This document shows, in pieces, positions 36,076-44,979 of a stretch of DNA of 64,000 bases. Position numbers and translations under genes: made by a program. The stretch's first letter is position 1. Each line of letters begins with the position of its first letter. The DNA is taken from the NCBI GenBank assembly GCA_964609085.1, contig CAZSRZ010000008.1, positions 11,458-75,457 on the forward strand, read 5' to 3'. This DNA comes from JANPLG01 sp964609085 (GTDB lineage: Bacteria > Armatimonadota > SYMT01). The notes below the pieces were generated by a model that had not been told where the DNA came from, made no database searches, and saw only the letters and a list, made by a program, of their open reading frames with translations.

Positions 36076-39000
36076 CTATCCGTCCTGCCGTCGCCAGTCA
36101 ATAACCTGGGCTGTCCCGTCCCAGGTCAGTCGCCCGCGCCTCGCTGTCCTGCTGCCGGGCGCTAATCCTGCTGCCCGCAGTTCTCGCTCCACCTGTGCGG
36201 GGCTCATCCGAGGCAGCCGGGCCACTCGGGCACCCAAACCCCCTGGCAGCGCTCCACTGGTGTTATCCACTGGCACGATCAGGTTGCAGTCTGCTCTCGC
36301 CTTCACGAAGTAGCCCGCGAAGGCATCCATGTAGTTCGACTGCGAATAGCCGTCGGAGTAGGCCCAGAGCCCATTCGCGACGATTCCTTGCTGCATGGCC
36401 TGCTGCATGGTCAGGATCTGCCCATTGGACGTGGAGACTTTTACCCGCAGCCATTCGATCCGCGTCCGGCGCACGCTCCCGATCATGTTCCATCCCGCGG
36501 TGAGCGGAATACTGAACGGCGCATCGGGGGCTGGAGCACCGTTCGCGGCATTCGTGAATGCCGACCGAACCGGGAACCGGACGAACATCCCCTTGCCCAG
36601 GCGGAACTCCGCTGCCGCCGCTTCGGGGTAGATGCTGTAGATCTGCATCTGTGTCAGCCAGTAGGCCGACTTGAACGTGTTCGGATCACGCTCAAGGGCT
36701 GCCGCGGCATCCACGCCGGGGGTGTCGTAGGGCAGGGAGATCAACGACAGGCCCGCTCCGAAGACATGCTCCGGATCAAGCAGGAAGTTGATGTTCTGGA
36801 GCGTTGCCCCTGCGGTGATGTTGATGCTCTGCTGTTTTGGCTTCCAACCCGTCCGGCTCGCCCGGATGATGTAGTTGCCCGGGGATGCCCCAACCAGAAG
36901 GTAGTTGGGGGCGGTGTTGCCCGCCGTGAGCGTTGAGGGATAGGGCGGCGGGATGCCGGCTCCGATCGGGATCAGCTCAACGAGCACCCCCGAGATCAGC
37001 CGGTTATCCACGCTGCTGCGGACAGAGCCCGACACCTGGGCGGGCGGGATGCGCACTAACAGGATGTCCCCCACCTTCGGCGGCGCGATGTTGCCTTCCA
37101 CGAAGATCGACAACGGGGTAGCGCTGTTGTCGAAGAACGCCGGGTGGCTCGCGATAACCGAGTAAGGACCCGGTGGGATCGGACCTTGAGTCTGGTAGCG
37201 CCCGAAGCCGTCTGTGGTGAGCGTCACGGCCGTCTGGCCATTGCGGATCAGCCGTACTGTCGCGTTGGAGATCGGCTGTCCCGGAGCACCGTTGTCGTTC
37301 TCATACACGAAGCCGGTAACCGTCCCGGCCAGGGGCGACACGTCGAAGTCCAACCGGGTGGAGCGGGTTCCCGTGATGGTGAAAGTGCGGGCGGGGAACT
37401 GCGGATACGTCGCGTAGCGCGTATCGTTGACCACTCGCAACTCATACGTGCCTTCCGGCAGCAGCGGGTCGATCGGCGTCAGGCCACCGGCCCGGTAGTT
37501 GGCTGGCTGACCGTCCGCCCCAGGGCTCATCAACGTGTCCGTCGTGACCGAGGTCACGAACTGCGGACCGAACGGCTGACCCTGCGGGATCCAGATTTCG
37601 AGCTCGACACCCGGATTCGGAATGGCGAAATCAAGGGCTCGGCGGACTCTCCCGAACACACTCCCGCGTGGCGCCCGGGACAGCAATTGCTGCCCGGCAT
37701 CCGTGTCCCCAGCGACGAAGACGCCGGACTTCACCGCCGAGGTGTAGCCGAAGGCCGAGTACTGGATGTCGTACACGTCCGAAGGGATAGGTGCCCCGGT
37801 CGTCCACGTGCCGTCGGCCTGGCTGACGACGCTGGAGACGGTCGTCCCCGGATTCACCACCGTCGAGATCAGGTCGACTCGCGCACCACCAATGGGTGGC
37901 GTGCCCGCGCTGTTCTCTGCCACGGTTCCCGTCACCGTGCCGTCCCGGCCGTCAAGCTGCAGGGTGGGCGCGATGAACGGATTCTGGGTGCCGCCGATGG
38001 TGAAATCGACGCGGGCGGGCAAGAACCGCGGGTCCGTGTTGCTGACCGCCACCGAGAAGTCGCCGTCCTGACCATCCGGGAAGAAGTAGTTCGTCGACGG
38101 AATGAAGCTGTTGTCCGGAGGGCCGACGGCCGTCGTCCGCAGGACTTGCTGACTCTTCTGTCGGCGCAACTCAATCGTCAGAGGGGGCGCGAGCGGGCCG
38201 ACAATCAACTGGCCGTCGATCTTGCGGATAACCCGGCCCGTGACTGCCTTGAGCGAGGCCTCCGGCAGCCGGAGGATCACGAAGTTCTGCTGCGGGATGT
38301 TCACCACCGCGAACGACTCCCGCCGCAGGAACTTGAAGGCGCTCACCGTCGCCGGCCCCGCCACGATGTTCGGGAAGGAGGTGAGTCCGGCGGCATCGGT
38401 GAGCTGGGTCGGCAGGGTAGTCCCACCGCTGTCGATCACGGTCACTTCCGCCCCAGGAATGACCGGGCCGTCAGTGCCGTCCGCCAACTGCTCGATGACC
38501 TGTACGGTCAGCGGACCCGACTGGGCTCGGACAGCGAAGTCAATATCCGTGCTGCCGACCGCGTCCTGACCCAACTGAGCCGGCGGCACGGTGACCGGCG
38601 GCGTGAATTGTTGGACGGGATTGGCAAATCCGGCGGGCATGCTGGCCACCGACACCACATACGTTCCCACTGGGGTACTGGGGATGATGTAGCGTCCGTC
38701 GGCGCCTGTGGTGCCGAAGAAGTCTCGGGTGCCGGTGTAAAGCGGCGAAGCTTGAAGCGTTGCCTGAACCACCGTGCCCGGAACCGGCTGGTTGAATTGA
38801 TCGAGGACTTTCCCCTGGATCGAGCCTGGGGCCGCCGGAATAAGGTACACGTCCAACTGCAACTGGTTGAAGGCGTGGCCGGCAGTGGCGTTCGCCTTTG
38901 TGTAGCTTCCAAAGCCAGGATTATCCACGCGGATCGTTAGCCCACCCGTGGCGATGCCGCCGACCGGGAGCCCACGGATGGCGTACGTGCCGTCCGCATG

Positions 39001-42000
39001 GCTGAAAGCACTCCCGACGAGGACCCCGCCTCGGTAGGCCTGCACCCAGGCGCCGGGAACCGGCGCGCCACCGTTCAGGTTCAGGATCTGGCCGACGAGC
39101 TCACAACTGAACATCCAGCAGAACATGGAGTGCGACTGGATGGCACGGAAGTTGAGCGTGCTCACCGGCGAGACATCGCCCGTGACGCTGTACTGCCGAC
39201 TCATCGACGCCCAACTGAAGCTACCGAAGACGATCTTCGCATCCGTTGCGTTCGGATTGGCGGGTGTCCGCGCCTCGTGGACGACGTTCATGTGCGAGAA
39301 GTAAACCTCTCGCCGGCCCGCCCGCATGGTGACTGCGTCCTGCACCTGGAACGGGGTTCCGTCTGAGAACGTGAACAGGTTGTTGCCGCCGAAGAACCCT
39401 GGGCCCACGGTATTGATGCTGAGCGGCGTCAGCGGAACAAGCGCCGGGCACGGGATGCGACAGCCGAAGCTGTCAAAGACGTCGATGGTGATGTCCCAGG
39501 CAGGGTCATCAATGACTGCCGGGATCAGGAACGCCCAGTCGTTGTCACCCTGCGGCGGGTTGGGATAGGGGTTAGTGTCGGCGAGGTAGTTGGCCCCGAG
39601 GACATCCTGAGCAAAGGCCTGGGTGGCGGTTCCATCCACCGTCAGCGCCCACATCAGGTCGCCGCCACTGATCACCAGGCGTCCGGACTGATTGCGGTAT
39701 TTTCGCAGCAGATCCTGGGTGGCCTGATCGAGGATGCTGCCCGCGCCGGGGAAGATGTCGCCCGTGTAGGGCGCGTTCCAGAAGATAGCGCGGATAGGTA
39801 CCGGCCGCTGAAGCGTGCTTGTCCCTGCCACGTTGAGCGGCTGCTCATCCACCGTGGGCAGGTAGTCGTTCATCACGAACTCTGGCACTGGACCCCTGGC
39901 CAGGATGCGCCAGACGTCGTAGTGGAAGGCCCGAATCGCGGTGCTCGGCGGGAAGGGGAAGTTTGTCTGCTCGGTCAGGTAGGAGAGTTGGTTCGGAACC
40001 GTGGTCGCCGGCGAGTAGACGAGCCCGTTGGCGTCGAGCGTCCGGATCACCTTCGGCAGGTATTGGGTCGGCCGATCGATGATGTCCGACTCGGTGCCGT
40101 AACGGAAGGTCGGGAAGGGTCGGAAGCTACCCTTCAGGCCGCGGGGCCACTTCTGGCCGCAACCGTAGTCGTCCACATACAGCACCGGATTCTGCGAGAT
40201 GAAGGGCTCCGTGCTGAAACCCCAGATGTTGTCGTAGATGATCCAGTTGCTGCGGTTGTTCGTGTCGGCCGGGTCAATCGCCTTGTCGTAGGCGATCAGG
40301 TCGACGTAGTAGTCGCTGGGAGCGTTGACCGGCGTTGTCCACTGGGCGGTGAAGACGTCGTCGCCCTTCACCAGGTCCGGGAACACACCGTCGTCCAGCA
40401 ACCGCAACCAGCGCTGCTGCATCGTCTGCGGATTGATTGGCGGCGGGAACTGGTTGCCGGACCACCGAACGGAGTCGTCCACTCCCGGTGAATAGGACGC
40501 GTAGCGGGCCGTACTGAAGATGTCCGGCACCTGCGCCGCCTGGAAGTTCTGGTAATCGTTGACGCCGATCCCCTCGTAGTCCGTTTCCCACGACATGAGC
40601 AGGTAGTGGGAGGGGATCAGTCCGCCGCCGATGGTGCGAACCGTAAACGCGTTGTCGGAGCCGTAGAGCTTGTGGTCGCCGCCGGCGGACGGATCGATGT
40701 CTGTGAAGTGGTCGTCCGGGTCCTTGATCTGCGCCCAGATCGAGTCAATGCCGTACTGCAGGTCCTTGAGGCGGGCCGAGAAGTAGAACGTGTCGCCCGC
40801 CGTGCCAATGCGACGCCCGGGGTCGGGGGTGTTGGGGTCGATCGGCTGCGGCGCATTGGCGATCCGCATCACCTCGCCCTTCGTCTCGTCAAACATGAAG
40901 AGCGTCGGCGGCGTGATGTCGCTGACCTCAGCGCCCCAGATGTCTGTCTCCCCCGGGGGGCCCACCAGCGGCTTCGTCAGGTCGTTGATGTTGTTCTGCC
41001 GGTTGCTGGAGAACGCGATCCTATCCACAGGCCGCTGCGGGGGCAGCGAGGAAGACCAGGTGGGGTAGCGCTCGTCGGTCAGATTCAGGGGGACCGCTCC
41101 AGCGTTGGTGTCCGGGGTAAAGAGTCGGACGGGCGGAATCTGCGGAGACTCCACCGGGCCAGGCGGATCTCCCATCACCGTGTCGGACTCAGCACGCGGG
41201 AAGTCGAAGAACCAGATGTCGTAGGTCGTTCCGCCGGACCGGTCCTTGGATGACCATGCCAGCCAGTTGTTGTAGGCACCAGCGGGCGGGTTGGTGGCGG
41301 GAGGATACTCGCTCTTGCAGAAGCTGGGCTCGATGTCATCCGCGGGATCGGTCGTCACCTGCTCGACGTCCGCCCCGGTCTCGGAGTTGTTCATCAGGAA
41401 CAGGTTGTGATCCGTCAACGGGAGGGGCAGCGCGGCGTCCAGCAAGCCTCCGGCCGTGACGCCCGCACAGTTGGCGGCGAAAACCAGACGCGCAGGGACG
41501 CGCGGAACGGCGTTCGTGTCGAACACCGGATGGTAGGTGGGGTCGATGCACTCGATCCCACTCGCCGGAGCCATGTTGGTCAACTTCTCCACCACGCGAG
41601 TGATGACGTTGATCCGGTAGATGTTGAACGGGTCGTTGGCGATCCGCTTGTCCTTCGCCGCGAAGGCGACGTAGACGTCGGTCGGATCGTAGGCCGGTCG
41701 CCGCACACTGACGAGGTTTTCGTTCAGCGGGTTGTTGGGGACGACCACGCCGGTCAATTGCTGGAACTGTCCCGTGCGAAGATCCCGCACCCAGAGTTGG
41801 CCCGTGTCGTTCGTCGTGAGTTTCCCGACGTAGGCCAGCTTGGTCTGGGCGTGGTTGACGGCAGGGTATTCCTGCTGGCCGTTGATCTCAACGCCGCTGA
41901 CGCCAGTGATCTGCTGGACGAAGGCCCCGTCCTGGGTGATCCGATAAACCTTGAACCTGGCCTGGTTGCTCGGGACGCTCGCCCCGTAGTTGCCGATCGG

Positions 42001-42423
42001 GTCCTCGTTGTTAGAGGAGAGGAAGATGTACTGCTGATCCCACGACCACATCGGGTGCTTCTCCACGCATCGGGTGGAGGGGCCGACGAGCGGCGGGCGC
42101 TGGTTGGTGGTCAGGTCCACGAACTGAGGCGTGGTCGGAGGCGGCGTTGCCGCCTGCTTCCGGACGCCCTGCGCCCCGGCGCCGGCCCAAGTCTTCTTCC
42201 AGTTCTCAAAGTCTTCACGGGATATTCGGCTCAGATTCAGATCGTCCAAGCGGTGCGACCGAAGCGGCTTGTCCGGGCGCTGCCCGCCGCCCGCCCCAGG
42301 AGCGGTCCTCGGTGGGACGACCGTGCCGGTGGCTGCAGAGCCGCACAATGAGACGCCCAACAGGAGCAGGCCGGCGCCGAAGTAGGCAAGCGCCCGGCTC
42401 GTGTGGACAGATCGATCTGGCAT
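36076..42423 (-). CDS. Giant exported TolB-propeller / carboxypeptidase-regulatory-repeat protein
   Basis: 2115 residues from the ATG at 42423 (GAGGAG 9-10 nt upstream; a GTG at 42441 would add six). Signal: ALAYFGAGLLLLGVSLCGSA. Residues ~95-530 are WD40/TolB-like blades (MWSWDQQYIFLSSNNED, LAWSSKDRSGGTTYDIWFFD, RIAFSSNRQNNIND). Residues ~530-1080 include VLYVDDYGCGQKWP, IRAIFWNAPYTGDIFPGAG and SGRLVISGGDLMWAL, which look like a Rossmann/ThuA-type fold. From ~1090 to ~1890 come about eight carboxypeptidase-regulatory-like repeats (ADGTYAIRGLPVGG, ADGRYIIPSTPVGTYVVSV, GFGRYQTQGPIPPGPYSV). The shared module (LSLISLPYDTPG; AGWNMIGS) follows, then a short basic tail. First gene of the exported-protein run. 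Confidence 0.9.
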   Translation of the reverse strand: MPDRSVHTSRALAYFGAGLLLLGVSLCGSAATGTVVPPRTAPGAGGGQRPDKPLRSHRLDDLNLSRISREDFENWKKTWAGAGAQGVRKQAATPPPTTPQFVDLTTNQRPPLVGPSTRCVEKHPMWSWDQQYIFLSSNNEDPIGNYGASVPSNQARFKVYRITQDGAFVQQITGVSGVEINGQQEYPAVNHAQTKLAYVGKLTTNDTGQLWVRDLRTGQFQQLTGVVVPNNPLNENLVSVRRPAYDPTDVYVAFAAKDKRIANDPFNIYRINVITRVVEKLTNMAPASGIECIDPTYHPVFDTNAVPRVPARLVFAANCAGVTAGGLLDAALPLPLTDHNLFLMNNSETGADVEQVTTDPADDIEPSFCKSEYPPATNPPAGAYNNWLAWSSKDRSGGTTYDIWFFDFPRAESDTVMGDPPGPVESPQIPPVRLFTPDTNAGAVPLNLTDERYPTWSSSLPPQRPVDRIAFSSNRQNNINDLTKPLVGPPGETDIWGAEVSDITPPTLFMFDETKGEVMRIANAPQPIDPNTPDPGRRIGTAGDTFYFSARLKDLQYGIDSIWAQIKDPDDHFTDIDPSAGGDHKLYGSDNAFTVRTIGGGLIPSHYLLMSWETDYEGIGVNDYQNFQAAQVPDIFSTARYASYSPGVDDSVRWSGNQFPPPINPQTMQQRWLRLLDDGVFPDLVKGDDVFTAQWTTPVNAPSDYYVDLIAYDKAIDPADTNNRSNWIIYDNIWGFSTEPFISQNPVLYVDDYGCGQKWPRGLKGSFRPFPTFRYGTESDIIDRPTQYLPKVIRTLDANGLVYSPATTVPNQLSYLTEQTNFPFPPSTAIRAFHYDVWRILARGPVPEFVMNDYLPTVDEQPLNVAGTSTLQRPVPIRAIFWNAPYTGDIFPGAGSILDQATQDLLRKYRNQSGRLVISGGDLMWALTVDGTATQAFAQDVLGANYLADTNPYPNPPQGDNDWAFLIPAVIDDPAWDITIDVFDSFGCRIPCPALVPLTPLSINTVGPGFFGGNNLFTFSDGTPFQVQDAVTMRAGRREVYFSHMNVVHEARTPANPNATDAKIVFGSFSWASMSRQYSVTGDVSPVSTLNFRAIQSHSMFCWMFSCELVGQILNLNGGAPVPGAWVQAYRGGVLVGSAFSHADGTYAIRGLPVGGIATGGLTIRVDNPGFGSYTKANATAGHAFNQLQLDVYLIPAAPGSIQGKVLDQFNQPVPGTVVQATLQASPLYTGTRDFFGTTGADGRYIIPSTPVGTYVVSVASMPAGFANPVQQFTPPVTVPPAQLGQDAVGSTDIDFAVRAQSGPLTVQVIEQLADGTDGPVIPGAEVTVIDSGGTTLPTQLTDAAGLTSFPNIVAGPATVSAFKFLRRESFAVVNIPQQNFVILRLPEASLKAVTGRVIRKIDGQLIVGPLAPPLTIELRRQKSQQVLRTTAVGPPDNSFIPSTNYFFPDGQDGDFSVAVSNTDPRFLPARVDFTIGGTQNPFIAPTLQLDGRDGTVTGTVAENSAGTPPIGGARVDLISTVVNPGTTVSSVVSQADGTWTTGAPIPSDVYDIQYSAFGYTSAVKSGVFVAGDTDAGQQLLSRAPRGSVFGRVRRALDFAIPNPGVELEIWIPQGQPFGPQFVTSVTTDTLMSPGADGQPANYRAGGLTPIDPLLPEGTYELRVVNDTRYATYPQFPARTFTITGTRSTRLDFDVSPLAGTVTGFVYENDNGAPGQPISNATVRLIRNGQTAVTLTTDGFGRYQTQGPIPPGPYSVIASHPAFFDNSATPLSIFVEGNIAPPKVGDILLVRIPPAQVSGSVRSSVDNRLISGVLVELIPIGAGIPPPYPSTLTAGNTAPNYLLVGASPGNYIIRASRTGWKPKQQSINITAGATLQNINFLLDPEHVFGAGLSLISLPYDTPGVDAAAALERDPNTFKSAYWLTQMQIYSIYPEAAAAEFRLGKGMFVRFPVRSAFTNAANGAPAPDAPFSIPLTAGWNMIGSVRRTRIEWLRVKVSTSNGQILTMQQAMQQGIVANGLWAYSDGYSQSNYMDAFAGYFVKARADCNLIVPVDNTSGALPGGLGARVARLPRMSPAQVERELRAAGLAPGSRTARRGRLTWDGTAQVIDWRRQDG
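36268..36750 (-). repeat. Copy 3 of shared C-terminal two-part module
   Basis: 161 residues near the C-terminus of the 2115-residue protein. Half A: LSLISLPYDTPGVD, YWLTQMQIYSIYPEAAAA, LGKGMFVRFP. Half B: TAGWNMIGSVRRTRIEW, LTMQQAMQQGIV, GLWAYSDGYSQS, AFAGYFVKARADCNLIVPV. The motif is GWNMIGS here, against GWxxIGNP in the other two copies. Confidence 0.65.
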
Positions 42424-42568
42424 CAAGGCGAATCTCCTCACCCGCGTCGAGCCCAGAGACGACCCTGGAGGCGCTCACCCGGACCTACGCCGCGTGACAC
42501 GCTCGACTCGACCTTAATAACTTCCGAAGAGGGAGCCTGTGTTCCTCCCCATTTCCGTGCACCCGACT

Positions 42569-43321
42569 TCAGGTAGTTACCTCGTCGGCCGCCTCGCGCC
42601 AGAGGAGCACTGCGTTCCGGATCCTCTTGACCGCGATTTCAGCGTCGGCAGGCCCTGCCTCCCCGTTCAACACGGAGTCGGCGTGGACCATCCGAGCACG
42701 TTGGGTTGACTGGGACCGCACTCTGGCCAGGGCTTCCGCTCGGGTCATCCTGCGTTCCGCCGTTAGACGCGCTAGCTGCGTCCTTTGTTGCGCACGAACC
42801 ACCACCACCAAATCCACTCGCTCGTGCCACCCTGCCTCCACAAGCAGGGGAGCCTCGATCACAACCAGCCGGGCGCTTGCGGAGCGCCGGCGCAGTCGCC
42901 GGTCCAACTCATCGAGGTACAGTTCTAGCGCGGCGGTGATCCGCGGGTGGCTGATCTCCTCCAGAATCCGGCGGCGCGCGGGATCGCTGAAAGCGAGCCG
43001 GCTCAGACGAGCCCGGTCGATCCCGCCATCCGGCGCGAGGACTTCAGAACCGAAGGCGCGCACGATCTCCGCCACGGCGGGTTCACCGGGATTCCGAATG
43101 TCGCGGGCCAACTCGTCGGCGTCGATCACTGTGAATCCGAGGCGATGGAAGATCCGGCCGTAGGTGCTCTTCCCGGCGGCGATGCCCCCGGTGAGCCCGA
43201 TCAGCGCCAGGCTGCCGCAGCGGGGCGTGCGCCCGGCGAGTTGCTGTACTAAGGAAGGCGGCGGGCGGTCCTCCCTGGGAGAACCCCCCGCCGCGCCGTC
43301 ACCATCAAACTCGCCGCACAC
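42569..43321 (-). CDS. coaE: Dephospho-CoA kinase
   Basis: The enzyme core begins LALIGLTGGIAAGKSTYG (P-loop), followed by VIDADELARD, GIDRARLSRLAFSDPARRRILEEI, HPRITAALE and VIEAPLLVEAGW, all CoaE hallmarks; it phosphorylates dephospho-CoA in the last step of CoA synthesis. The start is uncertain. Between the P-loop and a GTG at 43321 (8 nt after the rpsA stop) there is no in-frame ATG, GTG or TTG, so either the protein has a ~37-residue leader from that GTG (250 residues in all) or initiates at a CTG in front of ALIGLTGG. It is co-directional with rpsA. Confidence 0.9.
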   Translation of the reverse strand: MCGEFDGDGAAGGSPREDRPPPSLVQQLAGRTPRCGSLALIGLTGGIAAGKSTYGRIFHRLGFTVIDADELARDIRNPGEPAVAEIVRAFGSEVLAPDGGIDRARLSRLAFSDPARRRILEEISHPRITAALELYLDELDRRLRRRSASARLVVIEAPLLVEAGWHERVDLVVVVRAQQRTQLARLTAERRMTRAEALARVRSQSTQRARMVHADSVLNGEAGPADAEIAVKRIRNAVLLWREAADEVTT

Positions 43322-43328
43322 CGGCGAG

Positions 43329-44549
43329 CTACTCCTCGTCGTCTTCGAACTCGTCCTCTTCGTCCACGAATCCCGTCGCAACCGGCTCGTCATCGCCGTA
43401 GTAACCGGCCTCCTGCGCTCGCCGGACGGAGAGCGTGAGCCGCCGCTCTTCGGCTCGGATCTCCAGGATTCGAACCTCGACCGTGTCGCCGACTTGCACG
43501 ACATCCTCGGGTTTGGTGATCCGGCCGATTGCCAGTTCCGCGTTCGGCACGATGCCTTCGAGCCCACCGTCGAGTTGGACGAACGCACCGAAGGGCACCA
43601 GCCGGGTGACCGTGCCGGAGACGATGTCGTCGGCCTGGAACCGCTGGGGTGCCTCGATCCACGGGTCGGGCAGGATCTGACGCCGCCCGAGGGAGATCCG
43701 ACCTTGCTCCAGATTCATCTTCAGGACGACGACCTGGATCTCATCTCCGACCTTCAGCACTTCGTTCGGGTGCTTGATGCGCGTCCAACTCATCTCGCTG
43801 ATGTGCAGCAGGCCGTCCACGCCGCCGATGTCCACGAAGGCACCGTAGTCGGTGATTCGGCGCACGATTCCGGTGCGGACCTGACCCTCGGCGAGGTTTG
43901 CCAGAGTCTCCTGCTTCAGCGCATCCAGCTCTTCCTTGGTCGCCATCTTGTGGGAGAGGACCACCTTTCGGCGGTCACGATCCACCTCGATGACCTTGAG
44001 CGGGAGAATCGTCCCGACGTACTTCTCCAGATTCCGGGCCTGCCCGTTGCCCACGTGGGAGGCAGGCACGAAGCCCCGGATGCCGAGGTCCACCACGAGG
44101 CCGCCCTTCACCCGTTCCGTGACGCGCGCGTTCAAGGTTTCCTGCTGCTTCTGGGCCTCGATCACCCTGTCCCACGCCTTCTCGAAATCGGCGCGCTTCT
44201 TGGAGAGAATGACCTGGTCCGAATCGTCGTCCCCGGCGTTCAGCACGAGCACGTCGATCTCGTCCCCGACACGCACGATCTGCTCGAGCCTACGGCCGGA
44301 CTCTCGGGACAACTCGTTCGGGGGCACGAGCCCCTCGCACTTGGTGCCCACGTCCACAAGCACCCCCTCCCGGTCGATGTGCACCACCCGACCTCGCACC
44401 ATCTCCCCCTCGCTGAGCGAGCGGAGGGCGTCGCCGAAGTCGATGGACCCGGCCTTCTCTGCCGCGTCGGGCACTTCGCCGCCCTGGGCAAGAATCGTCC
44501 CGATCGGAGGGCGCCCCGCTCTGCCGGGGGCCGTCTGCATGTCGGACAT
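43329..44549 (-). CDS. rpsA: 30S ribosomal protein S1
   Basis: 406 residues from the ATG at 44549. After a ~45-residue N-terminal extension there are four S1 RNA-binding repeats: GEMVRGRVVHIDREGVLVDV, VTERVKGGLVVDLGIRGFV, GQVRTGIVRRITDYGAFVDI and VSGTVTRLVPFGAFVQLDGG. It ends in a strongly acidic tail (EEDEFEDDEE). Four repeats is the form seen in many non-proteobacterial lineages, against six in E. coli. It recruits mRNA to the ribosome. A sigma-70-like promoter lies upstream at 44645-44674. The gene is followed by coaE. Confidence 0.95.
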   Translation of the reverse strand: MSDMQTAPGRAGRPPIGTILAQGGEVPDAAEKAGSIDFGDALRSLSEGEMVRGRVVHIDREGVLVDVGTKCEGLVPPNELSRESGRRLEQIVRVGDEIDVLVLNAGDDDSDQVILSKKRADFEKAWDRVIEAQKQQETLNARVTERVKGGLVVDLGIRGFVPASHVGNGQARNLEKYVGTILPLKVIEVDRDRRKVVLSHKMATKEELDALKQETLANLAEGQVRTGIVRRITDYGAFVDIGGVDGLLHISEMSWTRIKHPNEVLKVGDEIQVVVLKMNLEQGRISLGRRQILPDPWIEAPQRFQADDIVSGTVTRLVPFGAFVQLDGGLEGIVPNAELAIGRITKPEDVVQVGDTVEVRILEIRAEERRLTLSVRRAQEAGYYGDDEPVATGFVDEEDEFEDDEE

Positions 44550-44644
44550 CAGGTTCAACTTCTCTCTCAACCGTGGCCACCCGATTGCGGCCCCGGACGC
44601 GGACGCTCGGGCATCCCTTCGGGGAGCCTCCGCCGCGCGGCCGC

Positions 44645-44674
44645 ATTTTAGCACCTCGGCCTCCCACGACACAA
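44645..44674 (-). promoter_or_regulatory. rpsA promoter
   Basis: On the minus strand: TTGTGT (44669-44674), an 18-nt spacer, TAAAAT (44645-44650). Expected transcript start is near 44638, giving a leader of about 90 nt before the rpsA ATG. Confidence 0.5.
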
Positions 44675-44801
44675 TGGAACGCCAGATTCCAGGCGGCTCA
44701 GTTCCCGGCTGGCAATCCGCGCCGGCCACTGCCAGCCTCTATGCCCCGACACCGGCCCGGGGCCGCCTGCTCGCGAGCCCGTCCCGCACCCATCCAGGGG
44801 G

Positions 44802-44830
44802 TTGCCATCCCCACCAGGCGGGGTTAGAAT
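44802..44830 (+). promoter_or_regulatory. groESL promoter
   Basis: TTGCCA (44802-44807), a 17-nt spacer and TAGAAT (44825-44830). The CIRCE operator begins 9 nt after the -10, so the start point lies at or just before the operator, the classic arrangement for HrcA repression. Confidence 0.8.
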
Positions 44831-44838
44831 ACGCCAGG

Positions 44839-44865
44839 TTGGCACTCCCTCTAGGTGAGTGCTAA
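44839..44865 (+). promoter_or_regulatory. CIRCE operator of groESL
   Basis: TTGGCACTC (44839-44847), 9-nt spacer, GAGTGCTAA (44857-44865). Only the third base of the left arm departs from the consensus TTAGCACTC. Binding site of HrcA. Confidence 0.96.
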
Positions 44866-44979
44866 ATCGCTTCCGCAGTGCCGCGGATCCCGTTCCGGCC
44901 CGGCTTCCCGCCTACGACCATTCGGGCCCGCGGCACGCGACTGAGTCGAGTGTTTCACGCACGCGAGGAGAATTCAGAT

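Larger units (their letters stand above)
44550..44979. other. Divergent regulatory region between rpsA and groES
   Basis: 430 bp without a convincing gene. It holds a minus-strand promoter for rpsA (44645-44674), a plus-strand promoter for groES (44802-44830), the CIRCE operator (44839-44865) and a GAGGAG ribosome binding site (44965-44970) for groES. The 114-nt stretch from CIRCE to the groES ATG is an unusually long leader with no obvious terminator. Confidence 0.7.

Noticed and set aside
37144..38940. Long plus-strand frame (598 codons) inside the 2115-residue gene
   Set aside because: High-GC codon bias keeps the opposite frame open; the minus-strand protein has clear repeats and domains, while this one has none.
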